From CAYWPG01 sp964460035 (GTDB lineage Bacteria; Pseudomonadota; Gammaproteobacteria; Nitrococcales; AK92), in the NCBI GenBank assembly GCA_964460035.1, contig CAYWPG010000045.1:1-29892 (forward strand): a stretch of 29,892 nucleotides of DNA. Direction: 5' to 3'. A model generated the notes under the pieces. That model was not told the DNA's origin. It saw only the letters and a list, made by a program, of their open reading frames with translations, and did not search any database. Positions within the stretch are counted from its first letter, which is position 1, and each line of letters opens with the position of its first letter. Below, in pieces: positions 14,212 to 21,931 of this stretch. A program made the position numbers and the translations under genes.

Positions 14212-14586
14212 TCAGCGCGGCGTGCGCGGATGCCGCCGCCTTTCTCCCGCCGAGGTCGGCTCATGCGCCTTGCCCGCCCACTCTACCTGCTCGCGGCGGT
14301 AACGATCCATCGCCGAGGGCTGGCTCTCCTGGCTAGCGATGGAGTCGTTGTAGCCCAGATCGTCATCGTCGACGTTATCCATTGGGCCTAGCCACTCTTC
14401 GGGGGCCTCGGCGACCTCGAGATTGAGCGAGAACCACAGATCGAAGGTGATCTCGTCCAAGTCGCCGTCGAAGTCTTGAATGTCTATGCGGTTCTCCGAC
14501 TCATCGACGGCGATGACTTCGAAACGCCGGTCTTTGTCGCGATCGTAGTACCAGTTCCCTTCAATGGGTTCGATTTCCGTTGCCAT
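14212..14586 (-). CDS. Small acidic protein, DUF6763-like
   Basis: This 124-aa protein begins with PIEGNWYYDRDKDRRFEVIA, followed by a strand-rich region rich in Asp/Glu (IDIQDFDGDLDEITFDLW, then EEWLGPMDNVDDDDLGY). This pattern is familiar from short conserved hypothetical proteins of gammaproteobacteria that I recall as DUF6763; the family number is from memory. The last 25 residues are basic and low-complexity and may be lineage-specific. No signal peptide or cysteine is seen. The ATG follows a GAGGG stretch. It may be part of a stress or translation-linked set, but nothing in the sequence shows a function. Confidence 0.8.
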   Translation of the reverse strand: MATEIEPIEGNWYYDRDKDRRFEVIAVDESENRIDIQDFDGDLDEITFDLWFSLNLEVAEAPEEWLGPMDNVDDDDLGYNDSIASQESQPSAMDRYRREQVEWAGKAHEPTSAGERRRHPRTPR

Positions 14587-14725
14587 GGCGTTGCCGCCCT
14601 CATCTCAACTCTAGAACGGTACCTTCAATGGTTGTGGCGGCATGCCATGGCAACAAGCGCCCGACCCGTACTCGCTCACCGCTCCGTGCGATCGCTGCGG
14701 CAGCGGCCAGTCACAAGGCGACCGC

Positions 14726-14920
14726 TCATTCGCGCACGTATACGACCTGACCGTCCGCGTTGCGTTGCGCGGTGATACGAAACAGGCGTTGGAGTTGGTT
14801 ACGGCGACCAAGAGGAGAGCAGATATGGCAGAGAGTGCAGAGCGAGTCGTCGCCCCGAGGCTGGAGCTTCACGTAACGTCCGCAGCGGTCGCAGACGCTA
14901 GCATCGGGTGCTGATGTCAT
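14726..14920 (-). CDS. Cysteine-rich mini-protein (zinc-ribbon-like)
   Basis: This 64-aa protein starts at ATG 14920, preceded by AAGGAG at a 7-base spacing, one of the best ribosome sites in the window. Five cysteines are arranged as C10-x2-C13 and C28-x2-C31-x2-C34 (VCDRCGRYV and LCTLCHICSP), the layout of a small zinc ribbon. The C-terminal half is basic (GRRNQLQRLFR), suiting nucleic-acid or ribosome contact. It is not translated on the other strand; the 90-aa plus-strand frame opposite is a shadow. I do not recognise the family. It lies downstream of a palindrome-rich gap and ahead of the acidic protein gene. Confidence 0.65.
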   Translation of the reverse strand: MTSAPDASVCDRCGRYVKLQPRGDDSLCTLCHICSPLGRRNQLQRLFRITAQRNADGQVVYVRE

Positions 14921-14996
14921 TGCGTATCTCCTTACTTCCAAATGGTCTTACAATCGACCGAGCAAGATAGATGCCAACTACGCAATCCAGCGATCG

Positions 14997-15016
14997 GCAA
15001 GGCTTATAAGCCTTGC
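14997..15016. repeat. 20-bp perfect palindrome
   Basis: GCAAGGCTTATAAGCCTTGC reads the same on both strands. It is about 76 bases upstream of the cysteine-rich gene start. A dimeric repressor site or a terminator stem are both possible. Confidence 0.6.
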
Positions 15017-15095
15017 TGGCGAGTCATTTGCGTCGCCGCCGGCAGACAACAAGGCTCTTGCGCGCCTGCTTATCCCTGCTCGCCCGTCCGTTGAC

Positions 15096-15111
15096 GGCTC
15101 CGGCCGGAGCC
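15096..15111. repeat. 16-bp perfect palindrome
   Basis: GGCTCCGGCCGGAGCC is fully self-complementary; with no loop it is more likely a protein site or chance in GC-rich DNA than a hairpin. Confidence 0.5.
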
Positions 15112-15196
15112 AGCTCCGCCCCCAGTCGCGCCGTCGTGAACCGGGCAAGACCCGCGAACACAGCCTTAGGCCATTGAACCTACAACATTAATCTCG

Positions 15197-15218
15197 CAGT
15201 GCGCACCGCAGCGCACTG
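15197..15218. repeat. Stem-loop with 8-bp arms
   Basis: CAGTGCGC (15197-15204) and GCGCACTG (15211-15218) flank the 6-base loop ACCGCA. No T-run follows on either strand. It precedes the DUF2383 gene by about 175 bases. Confidence 0.5.
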
Positions 15219-15393
15219 GGCAGCGGGCCCGTTCCGCATCCTTAAGGCGCCGCTTTATGAGTTGTCGGCAGCTTGCGACAGATCTACAGAGACCTTGCCA
15301 TGCGGGGCTGGCCTGCTGTAGCGATAAACGCGTATTGAAACAGACCATACCGTGCCGCACCTGTGCCCGAGGGAACCTGTGCGAGCCGCTGCC

Positions 15394-15921
15394 ATGCCGA
15401 CGACAGTAGGACTGGAAAGGGATGTAAGACTGTTGCTGGAGCGCCTGGCGGCGCTGGATCTGGCGGCCATAGAAGCTTACCGTGCGGCCATCGCCGCCCT
15501 CGCCGATCCGGCACTGGCGCGTGGGCTGGAGCGCTTCTGCGAGGATCACGCGCGGCATGCCCGCGACCTCGCCCCGCTGATACGGGATCTGGATGGGCGA
15601 CCGCCCACGGACAGCGGCGGGCTGGACCTGATGACGCGCGGCCAAGTGATCATGGCACAGCCGTTCGGCGACTACGGCATACTTGGCGCCATGCTCGTTA
15701 ACGAAGGCGACACTGGTATCGCGTACGCGCTCGCGGCAGCGCACGACAATCTGCCCGAGCAGGTGCGGCCGGTCATAGAGCGTGCCTTGAGCGACGAGCA
15801 GCGCCACCGAGCCTGGATCCAGACGCAACTGCAAAACCTCTGGCAAGCGGCGGCCTGGTGGTGGCACACAACCGCCGCCGCTACGGACAAGGCGCGCTGC
15901 GCCAGCGCAGACAGCCAATGA
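15394..15921 (+). CDS. DUF2383 / PA2169-type ferritin-like four-helix protein
   Basis: This 175-aa protein is built of long amphipathic helices in the pattern of the PA2169-like DUF2383 family. Helix 1 carries LDLAAIEAYRAAIAALAD, helix 2 RFCEDHARHARDLAPLI, and the second half has LVNEGDTGIAYALAAAHDN and LSDEQRHRAWIQTQL. Possible metal ligands are E, D and H in EDHARH and DEQRH, arranged in ferritin-like helices. A di-iron site is possible but not shown. The Trp-rich tail (AAAWWWHTT) is unusual. ATG 15394 lacks a good ribosome site; a GTG at 15352 would add 14 residues. The gene converges on the DUF418 gene with 13 bases between them. Function is unknown. Confidence 0.85.
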   Translation: MPTTVGLERDVRLLLERLAALDLAAIEAYRAAIAALADPALARGLERFCEDHARHARDLAPLIRDLDGRPPTDSGGLDLMTRGQVIMAQPFGDYGILGAMLVNEGDTGIAYALAAAHDNLPEQVRPVIERALSDEQRHRAWIQTQLQNLWQAAAWWWHTTAAATDKARCASADSQ

Positions 15922-15934
15922 TGCTGAATTTGCC

Positions 15935-17149
15935 CTAGGAGCCCCCCGTGCGGTACCAGGGCTGCAAGCCACCGCGGCTGAGTGTCCGCCACAACCACTC
16001 CAACGGTCCGTAGCGATGCCGGCGCAACCAGTACAGCGACCAGGCGATCTGGATGAGCCATATCGTCGCGACGACGATCGCCAGCTCCGCCCGCTGCAGG
16101 CGCGCGAACAGGCCCAGGCCATGCCCATAGAACAGCGTCGTGGCCAGTAAGGTCTGCAGCAGGTAGTTGCTCAGCGCCAACCGCCCCACCGCCGCGAGCG
16201 CCAGGCGCAGCTTCGCCAGCCATTGCCGTTGGCAGATCAGCATGGCCAGCGAGGCGTACGCAGCCGCCAGCGCTAGACTACCCCAGTAGTTGTACTGGCT
16301 GCCCCAGTAAATCGTGTACCGGGGAGCCCAGTCGTGGGCCACGTTCTGCATCACGCCCAGGCCGATCAGCGGCAGGCCGATCAGGGCGCCCACCAGGGCT
16401 GTGCGCTTATAAGCGCTAAGCGACCAGGCGCCGGTGAGAAAACCATTGCGGATACAAGCCATGCCTACCAGCATGAGGCCGCCGATACGCCAGCCCGCTT
16501 CGAGCGGCAGCGAAAGGACCATTAGAGTCATCATTGGCCCGCGCTGGGCCATCTGCTCGGCAAACCCGCCGCGATAGGCTTGAACCTCGGCGGCGATCGC
16601 AGCCGCTGGCGGATTCCAGAAGCGATCGAGCAACGCATGCTCCGTGCTGCCTGGCAAGGGCGCGGTCAAGCCTTGCCAGACCAACAGCGCGCTGGGCAGC
16701 GCTATGCATGCAAGGCCGAGCGCGAGCTGCGCGGATGGCCGCAGGCGCCAAGCGGCATACGCCAGCATTCCGCACACGCCGTAGGCGAACAGGATGTCGC
16801 CGTACCAGAGCAGGTAACCGTGCAGCAAGCCGAAGATCATCAGCCAGAGCATCCGCCGAATGTGCAACGGCAGCGGATCTACACCGGCCTGAGCCTGGCG
16901 GTCGGCGATCAACACGATGCCGGCTCCGAACAGGAAAGAGAACAAAGTGAGGAATTTCTGCTCGGCAAAGAGATGGCCGCACAACCAGGCCAGCCAATTC
17001 AGCCCTTCCATCCCCCCTTGCACCGTCGGATTGGGGAAGGCTGCCGCGACCAGCGCAAACCCCTGGATGTTGATCGGCAGAATACCGAGCAGCGCCAAGC
17101 CCCGCAGAACGTCCAGCCCTTCCAGACGCGTCGGCGTGCCTCCCTCCAC
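15935..17149 (-). CDS. DUF418 (YeiB-like) membrane protein
   Basis: This 404-aa polytopic protein opens with the family signature RLEGLDVLRGLALLGILPIN and contains FLTLFSFLFGAG (about 72-83) and LLHGYLLWYGDIL, with some nine to ten membrane segments. The C-terminal DUF418 block includes GRLALSNYLLQTLLATTLFY and PLEWLWRTL. The first possible start, TTG at 17191, would overlap the preceding gene. I prefer GTG at 17149, since CGGAGG lies 6 bases upstream and the overlap disappears. It follows the outer-membrane protein gene by 19 bases, so they are probably cotranscribed. The family is thought to take part in transport, but the function is unknown. Confidence 0.9.
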   Translation of the reverse strand: MEGGTPTRLEGLDVLRGLALLGILPINIQGFALVAAAFPNPTVQGGMEGLNWLAWLCGHLFAEQKFLTLFSFLFGAGIVLIADRQAQAGVDPLPLHIRRMLWLMIFGLLHGYLLWYGDILFAYGVCGMLAYAAWRLRPSAQLALGLACIALPSALLVWQGLTAPLPGSTEHALLDRFWNPPAAAIAAEVQAYRGGFAEQMAQRGPMMTLMVLSLPLEAGWRIGGLMLVGMACIRNGFLTGAWSLSAYKRTALVGALIGLPLIGLGVMQNVAHDWAPRYTIYWGSQYNYWGSLALAAAYASLAMLICQRQWLAKLRLALAAVGRLALSNYLLQTLLATTLFYGHGLGLFARLQRAELAIVVATIWLIQIAWSLYWLRRHRYGPLEWLWRTLSRGGLQPWYRTGGS

Positions 17150-17168
17150 CTGCTGCCTCCGCAGCGGC

Positions 17169-17702
17169 TCAGAACCGGTAGGAGCCAACAATGGCGCCCG
17201 CTCTGGAAGCGACGCGGCCGCCGGAGTTCCCCATCCTACCGATCAGGTCCGCGTAATCGTCCGCGCCGCGCACGGTCACCCACAGATCCAGCGCGACTCG
17301 CGACCAGCCCCAGCCCCCCCCGAGTACCGCTTGCGGACCGGCGAAGTCCTCCCGCCAGCCTTCTCCTCGCCACGCTTCGGTGAAATAGCCCACTCCCAGA
17401 TAAGCGCGCGGACCGTCGCCGCGCAGATTCAGCCCCAACAGTACGGCCGTATCGAGTCCGCTGGCCTCCCAGTCTTGGAACTTGTCGTGATCGGTATGGA
17501 AATAGCCGCCGCGAACCGCGAAGTTGTCGCTGAACGTATAGGTGCCCGTCACGACAAGTCCGGTGAAATCGGTTGCGCGGTCGAACCGGGAATAACTCAT
17601 CTGACTCGCATAGAGGCCCCCACCCAGGGCCAGCGCTCCTTGCGCACTCGCCGGCACCGGCATCAACGTCAGGATCAGCACATATCCCAACCAGCATCGC
17701 AT
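17169..17702 (-). CDS. Outer-membrane beta-barrel protein
   Basis: This 177-aa protein has an export signal: MRCWLGYVLILTLMPVPASA with cleavage after the final Ala (about residue 20). The mature part alternates hydrophobic and polar residues, as in an 8-strand OmpA/OmpW-size barrel, for example LVVTGTYTFSDNFAVRGGYF and AYLGVGYF, and ends in F (GSYRF), the usual C-terminal signature for barrel assembly. ATG follows AAAGGA at about 8 bases. It lies 105 bases after the cytochrome oxidase cassette and just before the DUF418 gene. Ligand and role are unknown; it may be a small porin or a lipid-modifying barrel. Confidence 0.75.
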   Translation of the reverse strand: MRCWLGYVLILTLMPVPASAQGALALGGGLYASQMSYSRFDRATDFTGLVVTGTYTFSDNFAVRGGYFHTDHDKFQDWEASGLDTAVLLGLNLRGDGPRAYLGVGYFTEAWRGEGWREDFAGPQAVLGGGWGWSRVALDLWVTVRGADDYADLIGRMGNSGGRVASRAGAIVGSYRF

Positions 17703-17807
17703 TGCGGCTATCCTTTATTCCGTTTAGCCGCATGGTACAGTCCGAACCGGCTACAAGGCCACCGCATACCGCCCTCGGCAAAACGCTCCCGTTATGCGCC
17801 GCCTGCC

Positions 17808-18185
17808 TTAGCAGGGGTGACTGATGAGCGCCGGCAGCGTAACCAGCAGCACCGCCAGCAGGGACAATCCGTGTATCATCGTGGCCACCCAGGCCATGGC
17901 CCGGCGCGTTGCCGCGAAGCGATCCGCCTCCCGCGGCACCGCGCGCCAATAGCGCCAGCTGGACCACCCCAGGTAAACGATGGCAAGCAGCAGCGGCACC
18001 GTAATCAACACAATCGCCAGATTGATCAGATAGACGCCGGCCACGCGCGTGGTCGCAAAGCTCAATGCGCAACCCAGCGACAGCAGCAGATACACGGCGG
18101 CGAAATGCACTGCCCACAACACCAGACCGCTGACCATCCACAGCAAGGAGACCGCTTGCAGCCGCCCCGCCCGGTTGGCGCTCAT
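17808..18185 (-). CDS. Small membrane protein coupled to caa3 oxidase genes
   Basis: This 125-aa protein starts with ATG at 18185, overlapping the oxidase stop codon in the sequence ATGA, so it is almost certainly translated with the oxidase. Three hydrophobic helices are visible: LLWMVSGLVLWAVHFAAVYL (about 13-32), VYLINLAIVLITVPLLLAIV (about 48-67) and MIHGLSLLAVLLVTLPAL (about 102-119). The His in WAVHFAAVY and another at the C-terminal end (SHPC) could bind metal or heme, but nothing proves it. Similar small proteins with a WxxHFxxxY segment accompany subunit I-III fusions in other bacteria, as I recall. It may help assembly or be an accessory subunit. It is shorter than frames starting further upstream, which are chance extensions. 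Confidence 0.8.
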   Translation of the reverse strand: MSANRAGRLQAVSLLWMVSGLVLWAVHFAAVYLLLSLGCALSFATTRVAGVYLINLAIVLITVPLLLAIVYLGWSSWRYWRAVPREADRFAATRRAMAWVATMIHGLSLLAVLLVTLPALISHPC

Positions 18186-20686
18186 AGCAGCAGCGCCGAG
18201 AGATGAACGGTGATATAAGCCAGCAGCCAGGCCAGGACCGTGTAATGCCAGAACAGGCTTAGCACCCGTGCGCCCAGCTGCCGGTCCGAGCGCACGTAGC
18301 CATAGCGCTGCCGCGCCGCGACGAACACGGCCATCAGCACCGCCAGCAGCATGTGCACCAGCACATAGCCAACGATCACATGCAGCAAGGCGCTGTAAGC
18401 ATGCTCGGTGGCGGGCACCCGGTAATCCCTCATGGCAAGGTACTGTAGAATCATCCCGCCCAGTGCGAGTGCGACCGCCCCCGCCAGGGCGATGGGCAGA
18501 CGCGCGCCCGTCCCTTGCGCTAATCCGCGCACGCCTGCCCGCAGCACCAGACTGCTGGCCGCCACCAATACCATTGCAAGCGTCGGCCACTTCAGCCCGG
18601 TTATGGCGTAACCCTCTGCCGGCCAGTCCGGAACCGCCGTCCACAGGAAGTAGTAAGCGAAGAGCAGCGAGACGTAGCAGGCACTATCGGCCACCAGCGC
18701 CAGCAAAGTGCCCCACCAGCCTGGGCCATAGGGGTTGTGGTGATGCATTGGCAGGCGCAGCCCATGGCCTGCATCCACCGCTATAGGCTCGCCTCTGTCG
18801 CCCGTTCTCCAGGCCCACAGGAAGAAAGTCCCCACCGCCAGCAGCCCTCCGGCGGCGGCCGCGCTGTAGAGCTGGAATAGCAGGCCGGCGAAGAACAGCA
18901 GCGTGCAGCCTGCCGCTGCCAGCGGCAGGAAGGTGTTGGACGGCAGGTGGATGACCTCCTCGGGCTCGCCGTACAGCACACTGCTGCCCAAGGTCTCCCG
19001 GCGGCCGCTGCCGGCGCTGGCAAGATAGCCCTGGCCGCGCTCCAACTGCCTTGCCAGAGCCGGCTGGTCCCACAACGGGTTGCCGGACTCTACGCGTGGG
19101 ATGCTGATGAAATTGTAGGAGGGTGGCGGCAGCCTCATCAGCCATTCCAGGCTACCGGCGTTCCAGGGATTCGGCCGCGCTTTGCGCCCATAGAAAGCAT
19201 GCAGCAGGAGGTCGACCACCAGCAGACCGACGGCGGCGGACATCACGAAGCCGCCAATGCTGGAGAGCAGATTCAGCGGCCCCCAGCCCAGCCCGTCGGC
19301 ATAGGTGTACACCCGCCGCGGCATCCCCTGCAAGCCGGTGACGTGCATGATCAGGAAGGTGAGATTGAAGCCGACCAGGAACAACCAGAACACCAAGCGG
19401 CCTGTCGTCTCGGTGTACATCCGCCCGGTGAAATGCGGCAACCAGTAGTACAGAGCCGCCAGGAGCGGAAACACCATGCCGCCGATCAGCACATAATGCA
19501 GATGCGCCACCACGAAATGCGTGTCATGGACCTGCCAGTTGAACGGCACCAAAGCGACCATGATGCCGGTGAGCCCGCCGATGATGAAATTGCAGAAAAA
19601 ACCCAGCACGAACAGCGTCGGCACATTCAGCTGCGGCCGCCCGAGCCACAGCGTGGCAATCCAGGCAAAGATCTGAATCGCGGTAGGAATGACCACCGCC
19701 ATGCTCGCCGCTGAGAAGAAGCTCAGCGCCAGATGCGGAATGCCTGTGGCGAACATATGGTGGACCCACAGACCGAAGCTGATAAACCCGGTGGCAATCA
19801 GCGCCATCACAATCCATCTGTAACCCACAATGGGACGGCCTGCCAGCGCCGGAATCAGCATGGACAGCAGGCCGGTGGCCGGCAGAAAGATGATGTAGAC
19901 CTCCGGATGGCCGAACAGCCAGAACAGATGCTGCCAGAGCAGCGGGTCGCCGCCGCGGGCGGGCAGATAGAAAGGCCAGTCGAAGGCGCGCTCGATCTCC
20001 AGCAGCACACTACCCAGAATCAACGGCGGAAAGCCGAACAGAATCATGAAAGAGACGACCAGCATTGCCCAGGCGAACAAGGGCATGCGCATTAGGGTCA
20101 TGCCCGGCGCCCGCGTACGCAGAATGCTGACCACCAGCTCCGCCGCGGCCGTCACCGCGGAGATTTCCACGAAAGTGATACCCAGCAGCCAGAAGTCGGG
20201 ACCCAGGCCCGGAGAGAACTCCTTACTGGACAGCGGCGTATACATGAACCAGCCGCTGTCCGGCACCTGGCCGAAGAGAAAGCTCGAGTAGAGCAGGATC
20301 CCACCGAACAGATAGCACCAGTAACCAAAGGCCGACAGGCGCGGATACACCAGATCGCGCGCGCCGATGAGCTTTGGAATCAAGTACAGCGCAAAGCCCT
20401 CGGCCACCGGCACGGCGAACAGGAACATCATGGTCGTGCCGTGCATGGTGAACAGCTGGCTATAGGTTTTGTGATCGATGAAGTCGTGCCCGGGAAACGC
20501 CAGCTGCGTGCGCATCAGCATCGCGAGCAGGCCGCCGATCAGGAAGAAGACGAACCCGGTAACGATGAAGCGATTGCCCACGCTGGTGTGATTGACCGCG
20601 CTCAGCTGCCCGAACCCTGCCGGCGCGTCCCACACGATTCGCAGCCGCGCATCCAGGCGATCGCGGACACGACGCGATTCGGTCAT
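18182..20686 (-). CDS. ctaD: Cytochrome c oxidase subunit I-III fusion (caa3 type)
   Basis: This 834-aa protein is the catalytic core of a heme-copper terminal oxidase. Subunit I spans about 1-560: heme a ligands H82 and H397, CuB ligands H260, H309 and H310, the cross-linked Tyr264 (GHPEVYII), and heme a3 ligand H395. E262 and D111 of the D proton channel are kept, but the K-channel Lys is Gln (PTAIQIFAW, about 334-342), and the Asn pair after D111 is replaced. Subunit III covers about 580-834 (WWGTLLALVADSACYVSLLFAYYFLW and later helices). Fusions of this kind occur in several alternative oxidases. It overlaps subunit II by 4 bases and the small membrane protein by 4 bases. The gene symbol refers to its subunit I part. 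Confidence 0.93.
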   Translation of the reverse strand: MTESRRVRDRLDARLRIVWDAPAGFGQLSAVNHTSVGNRFIVTGFVFFLIGGLLAMLMRTQLAFPGHDFIDHKTYSQLFTMHGTTMMFLFAVPVAEGFALYLIPKLIGARDLVYPRLSAFGYWCYLFGGILLYSSFLFGQVPDSGWFMYTPLSSKEFSPGLGPDFWLLGITFVEISAVTAAAELVVSILRTRAPGMTLMRMPLFAWAMLVVSFMILFGFPPLILGSVLLEIERAFDWPFYLPARGGDPLLWQHLFWLFGHPEVYIIFLPATGLLSMLIPALAGRPIVGYRWIVMALIATGFISFGLWVHHMFATGIPHLALSFFSAASMAVVIPTAIQIFAWIATLWLGRPQLNVPTLFVLGFFCNFIIGGLTGIMVALVPFNWQVHDTHFVVAHLHYVLIGGMVFPLLAALYYWLPHFTGRMYTETTGRLVFWLFLVGFNLTFLIMHVTGLQGMPRRVYTYADGLGWGPLNLLSSIGGFVMSAAVGLLVVDLLLHAFYGRKARPNPWNAGSLEWLMRLPPPSYNFISIPRVESGNPLWDQPALARQLERGQGYLASAGSGRRETLGSSVLYGEPEEVIHLPSNTFLPLAAAGCTLLFFAGLLFQLYSAAAAGGLLAVGTFFLWAWRTGDRGEPIAVDAGHGLRLPMHHHNPYGPGWWGTLLALVADSACYVSLLFAYYFLWTAVPDWPAEGYAITGLKWPTLAMVLVAASSLVLRAGVRGLAQGTGARLPIALAGAVALALGGMILQYLAMRDYRVPATEHAYSALLHVIVGYVLVHMLLAVLMAVFVAARQRYGYVRSDRQLGARVLSLFWHYTVLAWLLAYITVHLSALLL

Positions 20687-21699
20687 TGCAGGCTCTCCAG
20701 GTACGCGGCCAGCGCCCGCAATGTCTCCTGGTCCAGCGTATCGAATGGCGGCATTCGATTGCCCGGCTTGATGTGCTGGTTCTCCGCAATCCAGCGCGCC
20801 AGGTTATCGGCGCTGTTTTCCAGCGTGCCGGCGCCTAGGGTGAGCCGCCCGCCGACACGGGTCAGATCGGGCCCTTCTCTACCCTTGGCCGTGGTCCCGC
20901 GAATGGTATGGCATTCGACGCAGGCCCGGCTGAGGAACTCCTCCCGACCGCGCATCTGAAGCTCGGTCTCGGGCGTGCGCGCGGGCCCGCGCTGAGCCTG
21001 TAGCCAGTGGTCGAACTGGGCGGGCTCGTGCGCGCGCACGTAAAATGCCATGCGCGCATGCTGCGCGCCGCAAAACTCGGCGCATTGTCCCCGGAACAGA
21101 CCCGGTCGCGCGGCCAGCAGACGTACCCGATTGGCACGTCCGGGAATCGCATCGAGTTTTCCCCCCAGATTGGGTATCCAGAAGCTGTGGATCACATCGC
21201 GGCTGCGCAGCGTGAAGTCCACCGGCACCCCTGCGGGGATGTGAATCTCGTTGGCACTGACAATGACCCGGCCTGGAAGCAGCGGGTCGGCGTAGCGAAT
21301 CTCCCACCAGAAGCGGTGGGCGACGACCTCTATGCTGACCGCCGCCGGCGTTTGAGCGCTGCTGTGCAGCGTACCCAGCCTAACGCCATAGAAAGTGAGC
21401 GGTGGCAAGGTCAGCAACGGCAGCACTATGCCGCCCGCTATCATCAGTCCCGCGCCGGTACCGATCGCGGGCTTGGCGCCACGGCCCAAGACCGCGTACA
21501 GCGCCAGCATCATGGCGCCACCCCCGAGGATAAGCGCGCCCAGGAACATCACCCACCAAATAAGAGCAACTTCCGCCGCGGCGGGTCCTTGCGGCGCCAG
21601 CGCCGACATCGGACCTTCGCAGCCGACCACCAGCGCCGGCAGCGACAGTCCGCTGAGCCGCGAGCGCCAGCGAGCGCGATTGGTATACGAGCAGCGCAT
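20683..21699 (-). CDS. ctaC: Cytochrome c oxidase subunit II with C-terminal cytochrome c (caa3 type)
   Basis: This 338-aa protein takes electrons from cytochrome c and passes them to heme a. It starts with a lipoprotein signal ending at VVGC27, then two membrane helices (about 46-70 and 82-99). The CuA domain has H171, C206, E208, C210, H214 and M217 (HSFWIPN, CAEFCGAQHARM). A fused cytochrome c follows, with heme motif CVECH (260-264) and distal Met316 (NRMPPF). The annotated frame is open for 47 more codons upstream, but those look like non-coding sequence; ATG 21699 gives a good lipoprotein start, though its ribosome site is weak. First gene of the oxidase cassette, overlapping subunit I. 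Membrane-anchored in the periplasm. Confidence 0.94.
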   Translation of the reverse strand: MRCSYTNRARWRSRLSGLSLPALVVGCEGPMSALAPQGPAAAEVALIWWVMFLGALILGGGAMMLALYAVLGRGAKPAIGTGAGLMIAGGIVLPLLTLPPLTFYGVRLGTLHSSAQTPAAVSIEVVAHRFWWEIRYADPLLPGRVIVSANEIHIPAGVPVDFTLRSRDVIHSFWIPNLGGKLDAIPGRANRVRLLAARPGLFRGQCAEFCGAQHARMAFYVRAHEPAQFDHWLQAQRGPARTPETELQMRGREEFLSRACVECHTIRGTTAKGREGPDLTRVGGRLTLGAGTLENSADNLARWIAENQHIKPGNRMPPFDTLDQETLRALAAYLESLQ

Positions 21700-21931
21700 A
21701 GCCTTGGTCGCACATCTCGTCGGTAGAGGAAGATTTTGTGGGGCGCGAGCGGCCGGCGTGCGCTTCTTGAGCTTGTTGCAGAATGGCCTGCATCGACGGC
21801 GCCTGTTGGAAAAGAGGTAAGGCGGCAAGCGGGGGATCACAAGGCGAGCCGCGGCTGCCGCTTGATAACCGTCCAGTCCGCGGTCAGCTCAGTAAACGGA
21901 AAAGCGGCGGTAGGAACGGGAGCGGTTCGCG

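Larger units (their letters stand above)
14921..15393. other. Palindrome-rich gene-free region
   Basis: About 470 bases hold no convincing gene. Three strong inverted repeats lie here, listed separately, and the AT content rises near 14930-15010 and 15170-15195. It separates two divergent genes, so it must hold promoters for the cysteine-rich protein (minus) and the DUF2383 protein (plus). The minus-strand frame 15166-16128 covers the real DUF2383 gene and is rejected. No tRNA cloverleaf was found by eye. Confidence 0.5.

Noticed and set aside
14642..14914. 90-aa plus-strand frame opposite the cysteine-rich gene
   Set aside because: The minus-strand gene has AAGGAG at 7 bases and a Cys pattern; this frame has neither.
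15166..16128. 320-aa minus-strand frame
   Set aside because: Mostly antisense to the DUF2383 gene and ragged in composition (Ser/Arg/Cys-rich).
18186..18644. Upstream extension of the 125-aa membrane protein to 18644
   Set aside because: Lies out of frame inside the oxidase gene; the ATGA overlap start at 18185 is far better.
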